From Nemopilema nomurai (lineage: Eukaryota > Cnidaria > Scyphozoa > Rhizostomeae > Rhizostomatidae), in contig ML133394.1 in the NCBI GenBank assembly GCA_003864495.1, positions 2,170,001-2,234,000 of the forward strand: a stretch of DNA of 64,000 bases. The letters run 5' to 3'. Positions 12,423 to 23,432 of this stretch are shown here, piece after piece; position 1 is the first letter of the stretch; each line of letters begins with the position of its first letter. The notes beneath the pieces were generated by a model. The model worked only from the letters and a program-made list of their open reading frames with translations, ran no database searches and was not told the DNA's origin. Both the position numbers and the translations under genes were made by a program.

Positions 12423-12620
12423 TTAATATGCGTTTAAAATTACACTGCCATAGATGATTGTATACCAGACGTAGACGAAGCTGCTATTGCATCTTGGCTC
12501 ATCCCACTCCGGAGCCTGATTAATCGTTATGCTTTGACTATCTTCACAGGAAACATTAGCCCTGCAGTCTATTATTGCATTGCCTTTTGGTGAAAGTGCC
12601 TCTCTTCGTCTTAAATCCAA
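12423..12620 (-). other. Possible N-terminal exon of the class A GPCR
   Basis: A 65-codon open segment lies on the same strand just upstream of the receptor start. It carries two N-glycosylation sequons (NVS, NSS) and two cysteines and ends in a hydrophobic stretch (YVWYTIIYGSVILN). It resembles an extracellular receptor tail. A weak donor (GT-AATT) lies near its end and an AG lies just inside the receptor ORF. I cannot show that it is spliced to the receptor, and it may be chance. Confidence 0.25.
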
Positions 12621-12625
12621 TCAAG

Positions 12626-15600
12626 TATTAAACAAATGCAGCATTCCCGGTTGATTTTATCTCTTACTGTCAAATCAAACATAATCCACTACCATCTGCT
12701 TCAGTTATGATGTTATATATAATCTTTGTATTAAATTTTTGCCGGGTTTATTATGAAGTACTTTTGTAAATAGACTCAGTCAATCGTTAAGAAAACGAGC
12801 GGATGTAATAGTTCCGTGATAACAACGGTAGGCAGTTTTTCATACCTATGTCAACAGAGTCTAAACTGTTCATTATGGTTTCTTCTGTTCGTGTACTTAA
12901 ATTTTGTTGTACATGCATTTCTGTTGTGAAGGGCTTACAAGATCATGTTTTCAAATCTTTAGTTTTAAATTTTTATTTTCTTGCTTGTTTCTTAATTGAA
13001 AAGAAAGATGATGCCCTGTTATTCGAGGCTTACCGATGCACACAAGGGAAGAACCGACAGGCTTCCCTAATTGTATGAGTTTATGAGAACTTTAATCAGT
13101 CATAAATGGGTAACGATATAGGAACCACTGGAATATAGTTAAAAACATAAAAACAGACAAGTTTTGCAAATCGTAAATCGTTACTAGTAGGTCATGTTGT
13201 TCTTCGTCAATACTAAAAAATGCACATCAGCGGTAATCAATATTGTTGAAGAATGCAAATTTTATATGGTTTGTGCTGTTAAATACATTTCTTAACATTT
13301 GCTTGCAAAAAACATTAAATGGCTGAAACCTACTTTGCAATGAAATATATGTTTGCATATTTTTATCATATTTGATTGTAATTCATCTTATTTTAATAAT
13401 TACATTATATATTTATCCATAGTGTACTTATAGTATTATATATATATATATATAATACTTGATTTCAATCATGATTCGCCTGCGCTCAAGCCCGATTATT
13501 TGTTTTACGCGAAGGAAGTTCAGTTGGTTTTAAAAGTGTTGTTCTCTGAATATTCACTCATTTGGAAAGCAAAACTGGGTTTCCAAAAGCCACCAAAGTT
13601 CAAAGAACAAAACTGGCATACAGAGGCCTCTGCTTTAAACCGTGACACTTTGCTTGCAGAAGGAAGCCTTCACATTGTCGATTCTTTGGTAAGTAGCTTA
13701 GTATTACATGTGCCACAAAGATGGAGGCAAGGAAGGCTTTTAATCTGGCTGCTTGGGTCACCAGAGATCATGCTAATCAACGCTAAGAGACTTCGAAGAC
13801 CAACACAAAGTGACTTGGCCTACTTTGTTTCATTTCCAAAATGCGCATGCGCACGTCATGAACGAAAGGTGTCAGTGCGGCTGAAGTCAAATGAAAGAAC
13901 CACTCATGAAGTCATTTGAAATTGAAGGAAGTATAATGCATGCACTTACTTATTACCTACATCTCTGCATCTACATCGCTATTTCGTTTTTGTTCAGCTT
14001 TTTATTTTGAGACAATGATTTCCGGGTCAACCATTTAGATGTACCAATTTATATTCATTCTATTTGATGAGCTTTTCAGTTCTTAGTAAGAGTGCCCGTT
14101 GCAGGAACATGTTTGCTATTCTCAAATATAATTTGTTGTCACTGGTTTTCAGTGAAGGAACTTTTTGACGATTTTTGTTTCGTTGGAAGCCCCCTTTAAG
14201 TTAATTTTGCCTAAATTGTTTCTTTTGCTTTTTGGCCGTTAACAAATTCTAGTAATTTTTGCTACTAGATTATGTACGGTATAGTGGAAGTTGCTAGCGC
14301 ATGCGCATTAGGGTGGGGGTTTTACGGCTGTGATTCTGCACCGAAAAAATTTGAGCTGGAGATTTTGAAAAGCAAAATTTCAATGAGCAAAAACCGATGT
14401 AAAGGCAAGAACGCGTTTTTATAGTTCTCATTTCTAGCCCTCGGTTTCTCAAAGGAAAAGCCAGATCTAACAAAAAGTTTAAAAATTGAGTGTTGATGCT
14501 AGGAACGGGAAACCCATCACAGTGCCAAAAACTTTTGACCAGCTGTTATCAACATGAAAAGATGAGGAAGTCTTTCAAAAGCTTTTTGGTATTTGATTCT
14601 TCAATTGTTTGGTTAATATATAGTAGCTGTTGCTATATGACTCAAGTTGCAAGTGAAAACTAAAATAAGCTGCAAAAATGTGACTCAAAATTGAAAAAAA
14701 TGCTCAAACAAACCTGAGCCAATCTTAGATATACCACAAAGTCTTCACAAGTTGATTTTTCAATGAGTCTTCCTCCGTCCACCACGTACTCACGCAATTT
14801 GGAATGCACGGGAAAGCCAAAAGTCGAATATTAGGCAATGATTTGTTTTGGTAGAAAATAATATTCTCGCAGTTGCCTACTTTTTACTGTTACTTGAAGG
14901 ATATTTTATATTTTTGCAATTTTCACAAATTTATCGCGATGAAATGAAATGTTTTTTGCTTCCCTGTCAACAAGAAGTGGAAATACAAATAGTTGTTGCA
15001 AGCACCGAAAACAGCTGAGTTTGAAGAAGGCTCTTGAGCTTGGTATTTTTCATGAAGCATGTGTCTGCTTGAAACACAAGCGAAATAATATGGTAAGAAT
15101 AGCAGGAGCTGTTAAATTTTTCATGCAGAAGTAAGAATGATTCAATGTGCGATTCTTCGTTCAACTAAGGTTTGATCAGCGAGGAGAATGAGGCAAGCGG
15201 TAATCTTTCTAATGAAGATTATCTTCACCTGGTAGGCGATTGCAATCCAACTGATTTCGACGATGATTAAGAACTGGTAACATTGAACTCTTCTGATGAT
15301 GCTAGGCCACCAACTGGTGCGACTCTGAAAGGTAAGTCAAAAATCTCAAAAATTCGCAACAATTTAAATAATTCTCAGTTTATTTTTCGTTAAACAGCGC
15401 CCGCATTTTCCACTAAATCATTTCATGTTATGTTGAGAGGCAGAAGATCCTTTCATGTGTATATAATGCCATGTCTTAAACATGTCCAAATGGATAAATG
15501 CACCCATTCTAAAGACCTATGCTATCTGTTGTTATATACCTTGTAATATCTCGCAAAGTTGACCTCGTAAACACCCAGCTGTCCCCAAACTTATCTCCGC

Positions 15601-17596
15601 ACTGCTTTTGATTGGTAAAAATGCTTGCAATACAATTTCCTCGAAACGAGACACCATTAATGCCATGTAATCCTAAATTTCACATTTGTACGATGAAAGT
15701 GCTAGGACAGTACAATAACTAAGGTTTGATAGCAGGACAAACAATACCTTAAAAGAAGCGAATTGGCTGAAGCAATTGTTCGGCGGATCTATTTTTTCAG
15801 ATGCAGGTAATTCACATTTTGTCTTTCGAAACCTATTAACTTCGCGGTATTTACATTAGAATTGCAGGATGTAAACACAAGAGACCGGCCTTTGTTGGAT
15901 ATCCCCTAATTGCTGTTCGATCATGCGGCTGGTATTGAATACAGTCAATGGAACTGCGTTGCACAACACTTTGTTGTATATTTTTTTCTTACGTAGCACT
16001 CTGGAAGTCTCTAAGCTGCATAACGGGAAGCTAAAAGAATCGTCCATTTCTGCTAAATAACAGGTATGCTATGTCTTGTTCATTTTCAGAATGCCAGTAA
16101 CAGAAGGTTAGAAATTATTGAACTGTTTTAATGAAGGTCATTTCTCTAGGAAACTTAAAGTAAAAACCAATAGTTGTAGCATATGTCCCAGCTGCATCCA
16201 TCGTAGAATTAAACTGACTTATCAAAACTTGCCGTAATTTCCTGGAAGCGTTTGGAAGCTCCAAGGAAAGGCGAGATATGGCAAAATAAAACAAGAGCGG
16301 AAACCGACATGGCATTGCCTCGAACTTTTCGTTACAACATAGACAGTTACGAGATATACCAGTGGCGTCAGCAAAGTTTTGAGAAACACAAACAAAAATA
16401 TTTTTACTTTAAAGAAACAAAAACCTTCACCTTCATTTTGGTTTTAAAGTTGCCAAGAAAGTAAGCTTTTTGAAGTGGTAAGAAGTAGAGAATATAAAGA
16501 GTGTGAGTGGCTACTAAATATTAAGTTAGGTTATGTAATAGGTTATGACATTGCAGCAAAGGTATCGAAAACTGCCTAGGATGGCGCTGTGACATCACAA
16601 TGCCTGGGCGCCGTTTGTTGCTAATAGGCCCATTCTTGCTGCCCTTGAAGTCGGACTGCAGTTTTATTAAACGTGAGTTTGGCCCTAACATGCTAGATTT
16701 TAAATCGTTATAAGTTCCACCTGTCTTTCTACGTCGTTATCAAACAGCTTATAAACAAAAGAAACAAACACACCTTTACCGCCACTAATTTTTGGTGCAG
16801 AGAATTGTTCATACCTTTCTACAGCTCTAACTCGCTTTAACTTACTTTCTATCTTTGCAATTATAGAAAGACATAATCTTTTGCTGCCGTTCAAATTAAA
16901 GTATTGAAAAATCCTGAAATCTTGAATCCCTAAGCCAGCATTTCACTTGGAAGTAAAAAGAGGTGCAAGAACTACGCACAAAGGTGATTTTGGTTTAGAG
17001 TAGTGCATTTTGAGGCAGCTTTACTTCGATGTTATTGAAACAAATTTTGGAAAAGGATTGTTTTAGGAACCTTTCAAAAGAATTGAAAATGGTATTGTCT
17101 CGAACTTTTCGAGTCTCTCTAGCTATTCAAGATCGATCAACAATTGCCAGCTTGCCTCCATCTTCTCTCAACATCGCAAATTTCCCTAACTAAACGGTTG
17201 CCAGGTTTGGCCTTAATGCAACATCCTGTCTCGAGACCATACATAGCTTTTCCTATGTTGCTTCTAAGAACAAGGATCCATCGTAAATTGTTCGTGGATT
17301 TCCTTCCACATATTGGCCCTGTGAATTAATTGCTGTGCCACCTGCTCTCCCCTGCTTGGCTATTGAGGTAAATTTACCATTAATGACGGGTACACCTTAA
17401 TTAAATCCTGAAGCTGCTGGATATCAATGTCATTCAAAGGCAGCAAAGCTGAATTCGACCCCAATCAGGCCATTGTGCATAGAGTGTACTTCTTTCTCGT
17501 CATGTTCTGCCCGCTTCATTCAATATGCATCCAATGCCTTTCCTGAGACTGATTTTCAGACTCTTGCATTTTGGGTGGTGCTTCTAAACCCTAGCC
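12626..17596. other. Gene-poor region
   Basis: No gene is supported. It contains an AT microsatellite (about 13437-13458), a 139-codon open frame without recognisable motifs (13500-13919), and an isolated open segment ending in a good splice donor (about 15174-15331) that carries an internal stop. It looks like decayed repeat-derived intergenic DNA. Confidence 0.4.
15174..15332 (+). pseudogene. Possible decayed exon
   Basis: From an AG near 15170 the frame reads an acidic sequence (ISEENEASGNLSNEDYLHL, then GDCNPTDFDDD), hits one TAA, and continues (ELVTLNSSDDARPPTGATLK) to a strong donor GTAAGT at 15332. The acidic composition and donor suggest a former exon of a gene or transposon ORF. I do not recognise it. 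Confidence 0.2.
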
Positions 17597-17684
17597 CCGC
17601 TGTAGCCTGGTTATTAAGGGGCCTGACTACGATGCCGGATTTCTGGGTTCGTTCCTAGTTTGCATACAGCTCGTAGCTCGCTCA
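17597..17684 (+). mobile_element. tRNA-derived SINE head
   Basis: TGTAGCCTGGTTATTAAGG resembles a pol III A box, and TGGGTTCGTTCCT about 40 bp downstream resembles a B box (GGTTCGANTCC). No tRNA cloverleaf closes, so this is a tRNA-like SINE head rather than a tRNA gene. It runs directly into the 89/93-bp tandem repeats. Confidence 0.4.
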
Positions 17685-17942
17685 GCTGAATGAAGTTGAA
17701 TACCTAGTTGAAACATGCTGCTAGAGAGGTATAAAGTGGGGTGGAACTGGGCACCACTGCACACGATGCCAAGCCCAGCTGAAGTTAAATACCGAGTTGA
17801 AGCATGCTGCTAGAGAGGTATAAAGTGGGGTGGAACTGGGCACCACTGCACACGATGCCAAGCCCAGCTGAAGTTAAATACCGAGTTGAAGCATGCTGCT
17901 AGAAGGGGTACGAAGTGGGTGAAACTGGGCACCACTGTGAGC
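17685..17942. repeat. Tandem repeat, 89-93-bp unit, about 3 copies
   Basis: Units begin GCTGAA at 17685, 17778 and 17867. The shared core is GTTGAAGCATGCTGCTAGA, a GGTATAAAGTGGGGTGG stretch, then AACTGGGCACCACTG. Units 1 and 2 are nearly identical; unit 3 is diverged and truncated at about 17942. The unit may be the body of the SINE immediately upstream. Confidence 0.85.
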
Positions 17943-18306
17943 TTTACTAGCAATCCCACAGCCCTGTGTTTGGGCCTACCATCCAATCAACCGTATCAAT
18001 CATCACAATGTTCTTAAATTCCATAACTTTTCCTTCTATTCTGCATTTCTCTTATCGTCTCTTGTTCCTTCTCTTCTTGATCCTTGATCTTCCTTATTGT
18101 GAACTCAACGGATTATTTTATTTCTTCAATAAATCTCAAATGCCTTCCGATTCTGGTTTTTAACATAAAAGGAGCTGTTTTACCAAGTTATTTGTGTCTC
18201 CCAATCGACAAAATTTGTAAGCTAGACTACAATAACTAAATAAGTAAGCTGTCAAGGATATTGCTTTATTTAAATTTCTCACTCCTCTTACGTTCCTGCA
18301 GCAATC

Positions 18307-18326
18307 ATATATATATATATATATAT
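18307..18326. repeat. (AT)n microsatellite
   Basis: About ten uninterrupted AT units. Confidence 0.9.
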
Positions 18327-18526
18327 GGATTAATATTGTTACCACATGATCACTTATGCGACCACAGGCTCTCAGTGTTACTAGCGCACCAAGATTGTAA
18401 TGAACTTTCATGAGCCAGAAAATTCTTCTTTTTAGTACTGTAATAGTTGGTTTGGATTAGTTTTGTTAAATATGTAATCAACAAACTTACAAACTGAATA
18501 AATGAACTGAGAAAAGAGATTAGGAA

Positions 18527-18665
18527 GCTCGAATCATGCAAAAGGGAAAACTGTTCTTATTTTGCAAAAGGGAAAACTGCTCGAATCATGCAAAAGGGAT
18601 AACTGTTCTTATTTTGCAAAAGGGAAAACTGCTCGAATCATGCTAAAGGGAAAACTGTTCTTATT
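18527..18665. repeat. Tandem repeat, 52-bp unit, about 2.7 copies
   Basis: Units begin GCTCGAATCATGC at 18527, 18579 and 18631. Each holds two AAAGGGAAAACTG blocks separated by TTCTTATTTTGC, so the 52-bp unit is itself a diverged dimer. It ends where the reverse-transcriptase relic starts. Confidence 0.9.
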
Positions 18666-19600
18666 ACCAAAGACAAGACCAAAAGAAATGAGGTTACAAA
18701 CTAAAGACCCATTACACGTTTAGCAGTTATTTGAAAACTGTTTACCAGCATAATTTTGAAAGAAATCTATCAACATCTAGACACGAACGAATTGTTACCT
18801 GAGGTACAAAAAGGCTGCAGAAAAGGATTTGGAGGTATCATCAAAATATTTCTGAAGAATAGCATAAAAGATTGGGAAGCAGAGTTGACAGCTGTAGGGG
18901 AAAGTCTTGGAAAAGTGCGAATAAGACGGGGAATTTTCCAAGGGGACAGTCTATCCCCTCTTTTGCTTGTTATCAGCTTGATTCCTATGGAATTTATCCT
19001 ACGTAAATTAAAAGTTGGATATGAAGTCAGAAAAGCCGGTCAAACAATAAACCATCCTCTATACATGGATGATCTGAAATGATTCGGAAAAACTGAGAAG
19101 CAACTTGATACCTTGATGAATACAGATCGTGTTTTCAGTGATAAAATTGATGCAGATAACGGGTATAAATATTTAGGTATTCAGGAAGCAGATGGCATTA
19201 AAGACACCGAAATGAAAGAAAAAATAAGAGCAGAATATGTACGGCGAGTCAAGAACATCTTGAAATCTCATCTTAATGGTAGAAATGTGGTTCTACTATC
19301 AATTTCTGAGCAGTATCGATTAAAAGGTACAATGCTGGAATCATTGGATGGACTGAGAAGGAATTGAAAGGTCTGGACAGGAAAGCAAGAAAGTTGATGA
19401 CAATGTATTGTATGTTCCATAAAAAAGGTGATGTGGACAGACTGTATCTAAAAAGAGCAGAAGGTGGACGGGGACTGATCAGTGTAGAAGATTGTGTTTT
19501 GATTGAAAAGAACTGCTTGCATGTGTATATTTCAGAAGCAAGGAAAAGATGCTCAAAGTGGTTAAGAATGAAGGAACTGTTGCTAGGGAATAGCACTTAA
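18655..19600 (+). pseudogene. Non-LTR retrotransposon reverse transcriptase relic
   Basis: Reading-frame pieces in order are recognisable as RT: a start resembling a finger region (from about 18655, interrupted by stops), RRGIFQGDSLSPLLLVISL (fingers/palm), and YMDDLK (the catalytic YxDD motif, about 19060-19078). After one in-frame stop come GYKYLGIQEADGIKDTEMKE, KARKLMTMY and AEGGRGLISVEDC (thumb/connection). This RT type is widespread in marine invertebrates; I would place it near R2/NeSL-like non-LTR elements, with low certainty. Several stops and frame changes show it is dead. The segment normally found between the YMDD-adjacent helix and the YKYLG motif is missing, so there is also an internal deletion. 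No endonuclease domain is visible. Confidence 0.8.
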
Positions 19601-19839
19601 AACCTTGACAGCAGTTGATACGATAGAGCCTCTTCGATAATCATTTTATCAGTTTGTTGATGTATGTTTTTAGTTATGTATTGGAAGGAGTTTACTGCCG
19701 ATGATTTCTTTATAGCTGAGAAAGATGAAACTATCGGTTTAATTTTTTGCTTCACTTAAAAGTAGTTTACAAATTAATATTTCAAATTCGTATTTTCAAA
19801 TTGAAATTGTATTTTGTGCACTAATGTAGCGCAGATTAT

Positions 19840-20051
19840 TTAAGGCATTGAGTCATGATAAATGGAAAGCGTATACCCAAATTGCTGAGTAATTATGATA
19901 GCTCCGTTAATCTGATTGGCTGTCAAGCAAACTGCACACATGATGTTTTAACCTCGCAGTTGATGTCTGATCACATGAAAGCCGATTTATCACACGAAAA
20001 CAGACAAAAGCCCGTGGAAAACCGCTTTTTACCATGACTCAATGCCTTTAA
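19840..20051. mobile_element. TTAA-flanked MITE (piggyBac-like)
   Basis: A 212-bp unit is bounded by TTAA on both sides (19840-19843 and 20048-20051). It has terminal inverted repeats: GGCATTGAGTCATGATAAA on the left and TTTACCATGACTCAATGCC on the right, one mismatch over 19 bp, with one extra base before the right TTAA. TTAA target duplication and short inverted ends are the piggyBac signature. No transposase is present. Confidence 0.75.
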
Positions 20052-23000
20052 CGCGTTTTTGAATTTTGCACGTAGCCATTTCCCTAGCTTCACACCACAA
20101 GTTCTCTTTCAAAGCATCAAGCCCAATATATAAAACATCAGCTTGTTCTCCCATCGTCTCTCATCTCAACATCTCGTATCTCTCATCGTAAATTTCCTTT
20201 TCAATTCAGTTCTTTGTTGTTTGCCCTTTATTCATTTCATATTTCATATTTCAAGCGCACCGTCTATGAAAGACCTAGTTAAGAAGACATTCAATTATTC
20301 ATTGGAAGCGTAGGTAGTTGTAAAATATTTGTTCTTTTTTACAATGCGATATTAAATAATCAATCTTCTTTGATTATTATTTACAAACTCTAAGAGTAGA
20401 AAACATCAACCTTCCCAGACGATTGACTGATCACTATTTACCAGTGAAAAGCGATTATATTCTTAACAAATGCTCTGAGTAAGAGTTTATAATCTCTCTA
20501 AGATGTATTTATATGTCCCGTCAATAACTGTCAATCAACGCCAACTAATGACTAAATTTCCTTTCCACAACTTTCATGACAATAAGATCCTTCACCAGGA
20601 CAATTAACGCTCCATGATCGCTCTGTTCGCTCTAAAACCGATGGTGCTATTTCTTTCCCCAAAAAAGAACATGTCTGTTATTCCCTACCGTGACATCATG
20701 CCTTTCAAAAGCCACATCTACATTCACAATAGTTCGGGTGCTTAAATGAAGAGCCGCTTTATAAAATCATATTTTTACTTACTAATTATCTACTTAGAAT
20801 TCTTATGGGAAGAGTATTTGTTTACTGAGGATCGCATTGGACATTATGACAGAGGTCCGCTTGAAAGAAATGCCAGCAAAAAGCATGGAAAGTTTTCGAA
20901 GAGTTTGATGCATGCAATAGAATTGATTCCACCACAGGTTATCATTTATGTCATAAAATGAAAGCGGCGTCATAACACCTGGCAAGGAATCAATTATTGA
21001 AAATGCAGATGTGATTACGACAACGCCCACCATATTCATTTCGCATCATGAAATGATTCTGTCGAAGCTCTTTCGGGAAGCACTCCAGCTGGGTCGTGAT
21101 GGTTATGAACCTGAATTTCCCCGCAATCAGACATCATTGTGGTGTTGAGGAAGCGGCACAATGTAGCACTGTAGCTTCCATGAAAGTTGATTCGCTTCTG
21201 GTAAACAGGAGCTGTGAAAACTGGAATGTCTAGAGGCCATAGGTAGTATGTTGTTCAAATGTTGCTTCCAACGGATATAAATCCTTGCCTATTATAGCTT
21301 GGGGGCTTTCAAACACGCAGAGACCTTAAGAGAACTACAGAACTAATCAATCTGAGATCTTTCTTTCCAGGATTCTGCTACCTCGCTCTTTTACAATAAT
21401 TTCGTTTTCAAAGTTCATTCATAAAGTCTGTATTATATCTCTGGATGTCATTCTGATGGTAAACTATAGGCATTCCCAGCGTCGTGGACAGTGTTCAAGC
21501 GAAGAATTGAAGTTCATTGAGAGATCTTCCTCCCCATAGTCTGCAAAGCTTACCACGTGCTGAAAAATAACAAAACAATCTTAATATCAAGAGGGAGGCA
21601 ATTCAACAACTACTGGCATCTTTCAAACGACATAAATTATCACTTTGCGTCATCAAAGGCTCCCACCTGCTGAGATGAAACATTCTTATCGTGTTGTTGC
21701 TGCAATTCAACGCCCGAAATGCATCATTCCAAAGGATTTTAAAGCGCTTTGAAAGGCATCACGCTATGTCTAATTGCTTAACGGTCCGTTAGGTCATAAA
21801 AGGAAAAGCATTCGACGGCTCCTTGAATGTGATGCGAGTCCTTTTGAAAAGCAGACTTTAATTAAGGTAAGGTATATGTAAATGTTTGGTGAAGCAATGG
21901 CTTTTAATAGCCTGTTATCATGAAGATCAATACCAGAGAATATGGATCGTAATGCGAATGATGATTTCTATTCAACAGAATGCAATGTATTTAGTCTACT
22001 TGAGGATTGCTTGCTAACGGGATCTGCATAAATCCAACACTAGAACTCGGTATGTAATGCTCCGATCACAGCAAATGATGGTCTCGTCAATATGGCGGAG
22101 ACCTTAAGAAAGGAAAACGTCTTGATGAAAGAAAGAGTACATATTTACTCTTACGAATTGTATTCAAGCCAGCAGACTTTCGAAAGACGTCATAAGGAAA
22201 TCAAAAGGTGTGGTGAGGGGTTCTTAACTTTCTAGGAGCTATCTATACAGTGGTGAAATTTCTTATTCATTTTTCTTTATGTTGAGTAAATGTTCAATCT
22301 GATATGGGGATGATTTCCATGTTTTTGCTTAGGGTCAGAAAGGAAATCTTTTACAATTAGATGCATTTCTACGGTGGAATCGAGATATTTTGCTAATAAA
22401 CTATTACTTTATTTTCTCGATATGCACAAAAATCAAACTTGACAGTTAAACTCTCAATATAGAAATTCAGTACCATAGACTGCAATTTAAGCGTCAACTT
22501 CTCCGCTTTAACATCTTTGTCATACCTTGCACCCTTTCCCTAAATAAGGAAACCGTAAAGGGCCATATGGAACGTTGTTCAATTAGCCTAGTATCGAGAT
22601 TCGACTGCGAAATGCTATCCCCCAATACTCTGCTCTGGGATCAATCCTACCAGGAACGATTGATGTTTCTATCTGGCGGCTTTGCAGAGACTTTTTTCGC
22701 CGAACAACAGAAGACCGGCGACCTATATTGCCTGCATCTGTACATTTTGGGCTGTAATGAATAATTAAAATGTATCTGGAAGTAATTATATTTTGATAAT
22801 TCAAGAGTGCGGTTGGTTTCTGTTTTCACACAAATGGATTGATGCAAGATTCTTGTTCCCACTTTCATGCTTGATTATTCGGCGCATCTCGACAACAGTT
22901 CTTCTCCTTAAGTGTTGTTGCTAAGCAACAGGCATGTGTTTGACGGAAGAAAAGGCCGGCATTTCACTTGGATATTTTGAAAATCCTTAATTCGGTGGCA

Positions 23001-23432
23001 GCAAAAAGTTCCCAAAAATTGCTCAACATATTTAATTGCTAGTTATTTGAGGCAGAAGCTGTATATGACAGGAATTAAACACACCAGGACGGTATATATG
23101 GTTGTGTCTGGAAATGTATAAAATGAATATATAATATATTACAATATAATATATGATATATTGACATGAAATATTTATATAATAAAATTATATATAAACT
23201 ATTACATAAAATTACATATAAAGTATTATGTTTAATTATACACAATGAAGCAAATCCAGGCCCATTTCATCTGATGGCAGGCAAGTGAAGATTTGTTACT
23301 ATGCAGCAGATTGATGGAAAATAGAGGAAATATTATTATTATCCTGCAATGTATACCACGTTTGCTTATGTGGAAGCTGACTGATGAATATCTTTATCCA
23401 TAGAGTCGAACTTTGGCAGCAAGGAAGCATAA
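20052..23432. other. Intergenic region upstream of the class C GPCR
   Basis: No exon is convincing. The content is AT-rich, with an ATATAA-type low-complexity tract at about 23125-23235. Open frames of 60-80 codons on both strands show no family features. The last 150 bp before 23433 is probably the receptor 5' UTR/promoter. Confidence 0.45.

Noticed and set aside
13500..13919. 139-codon plus-strand frame
   Set aside because: No ATG at its start and no recognisable motif; about the longest chance frame expected in a region of this size and base composition.
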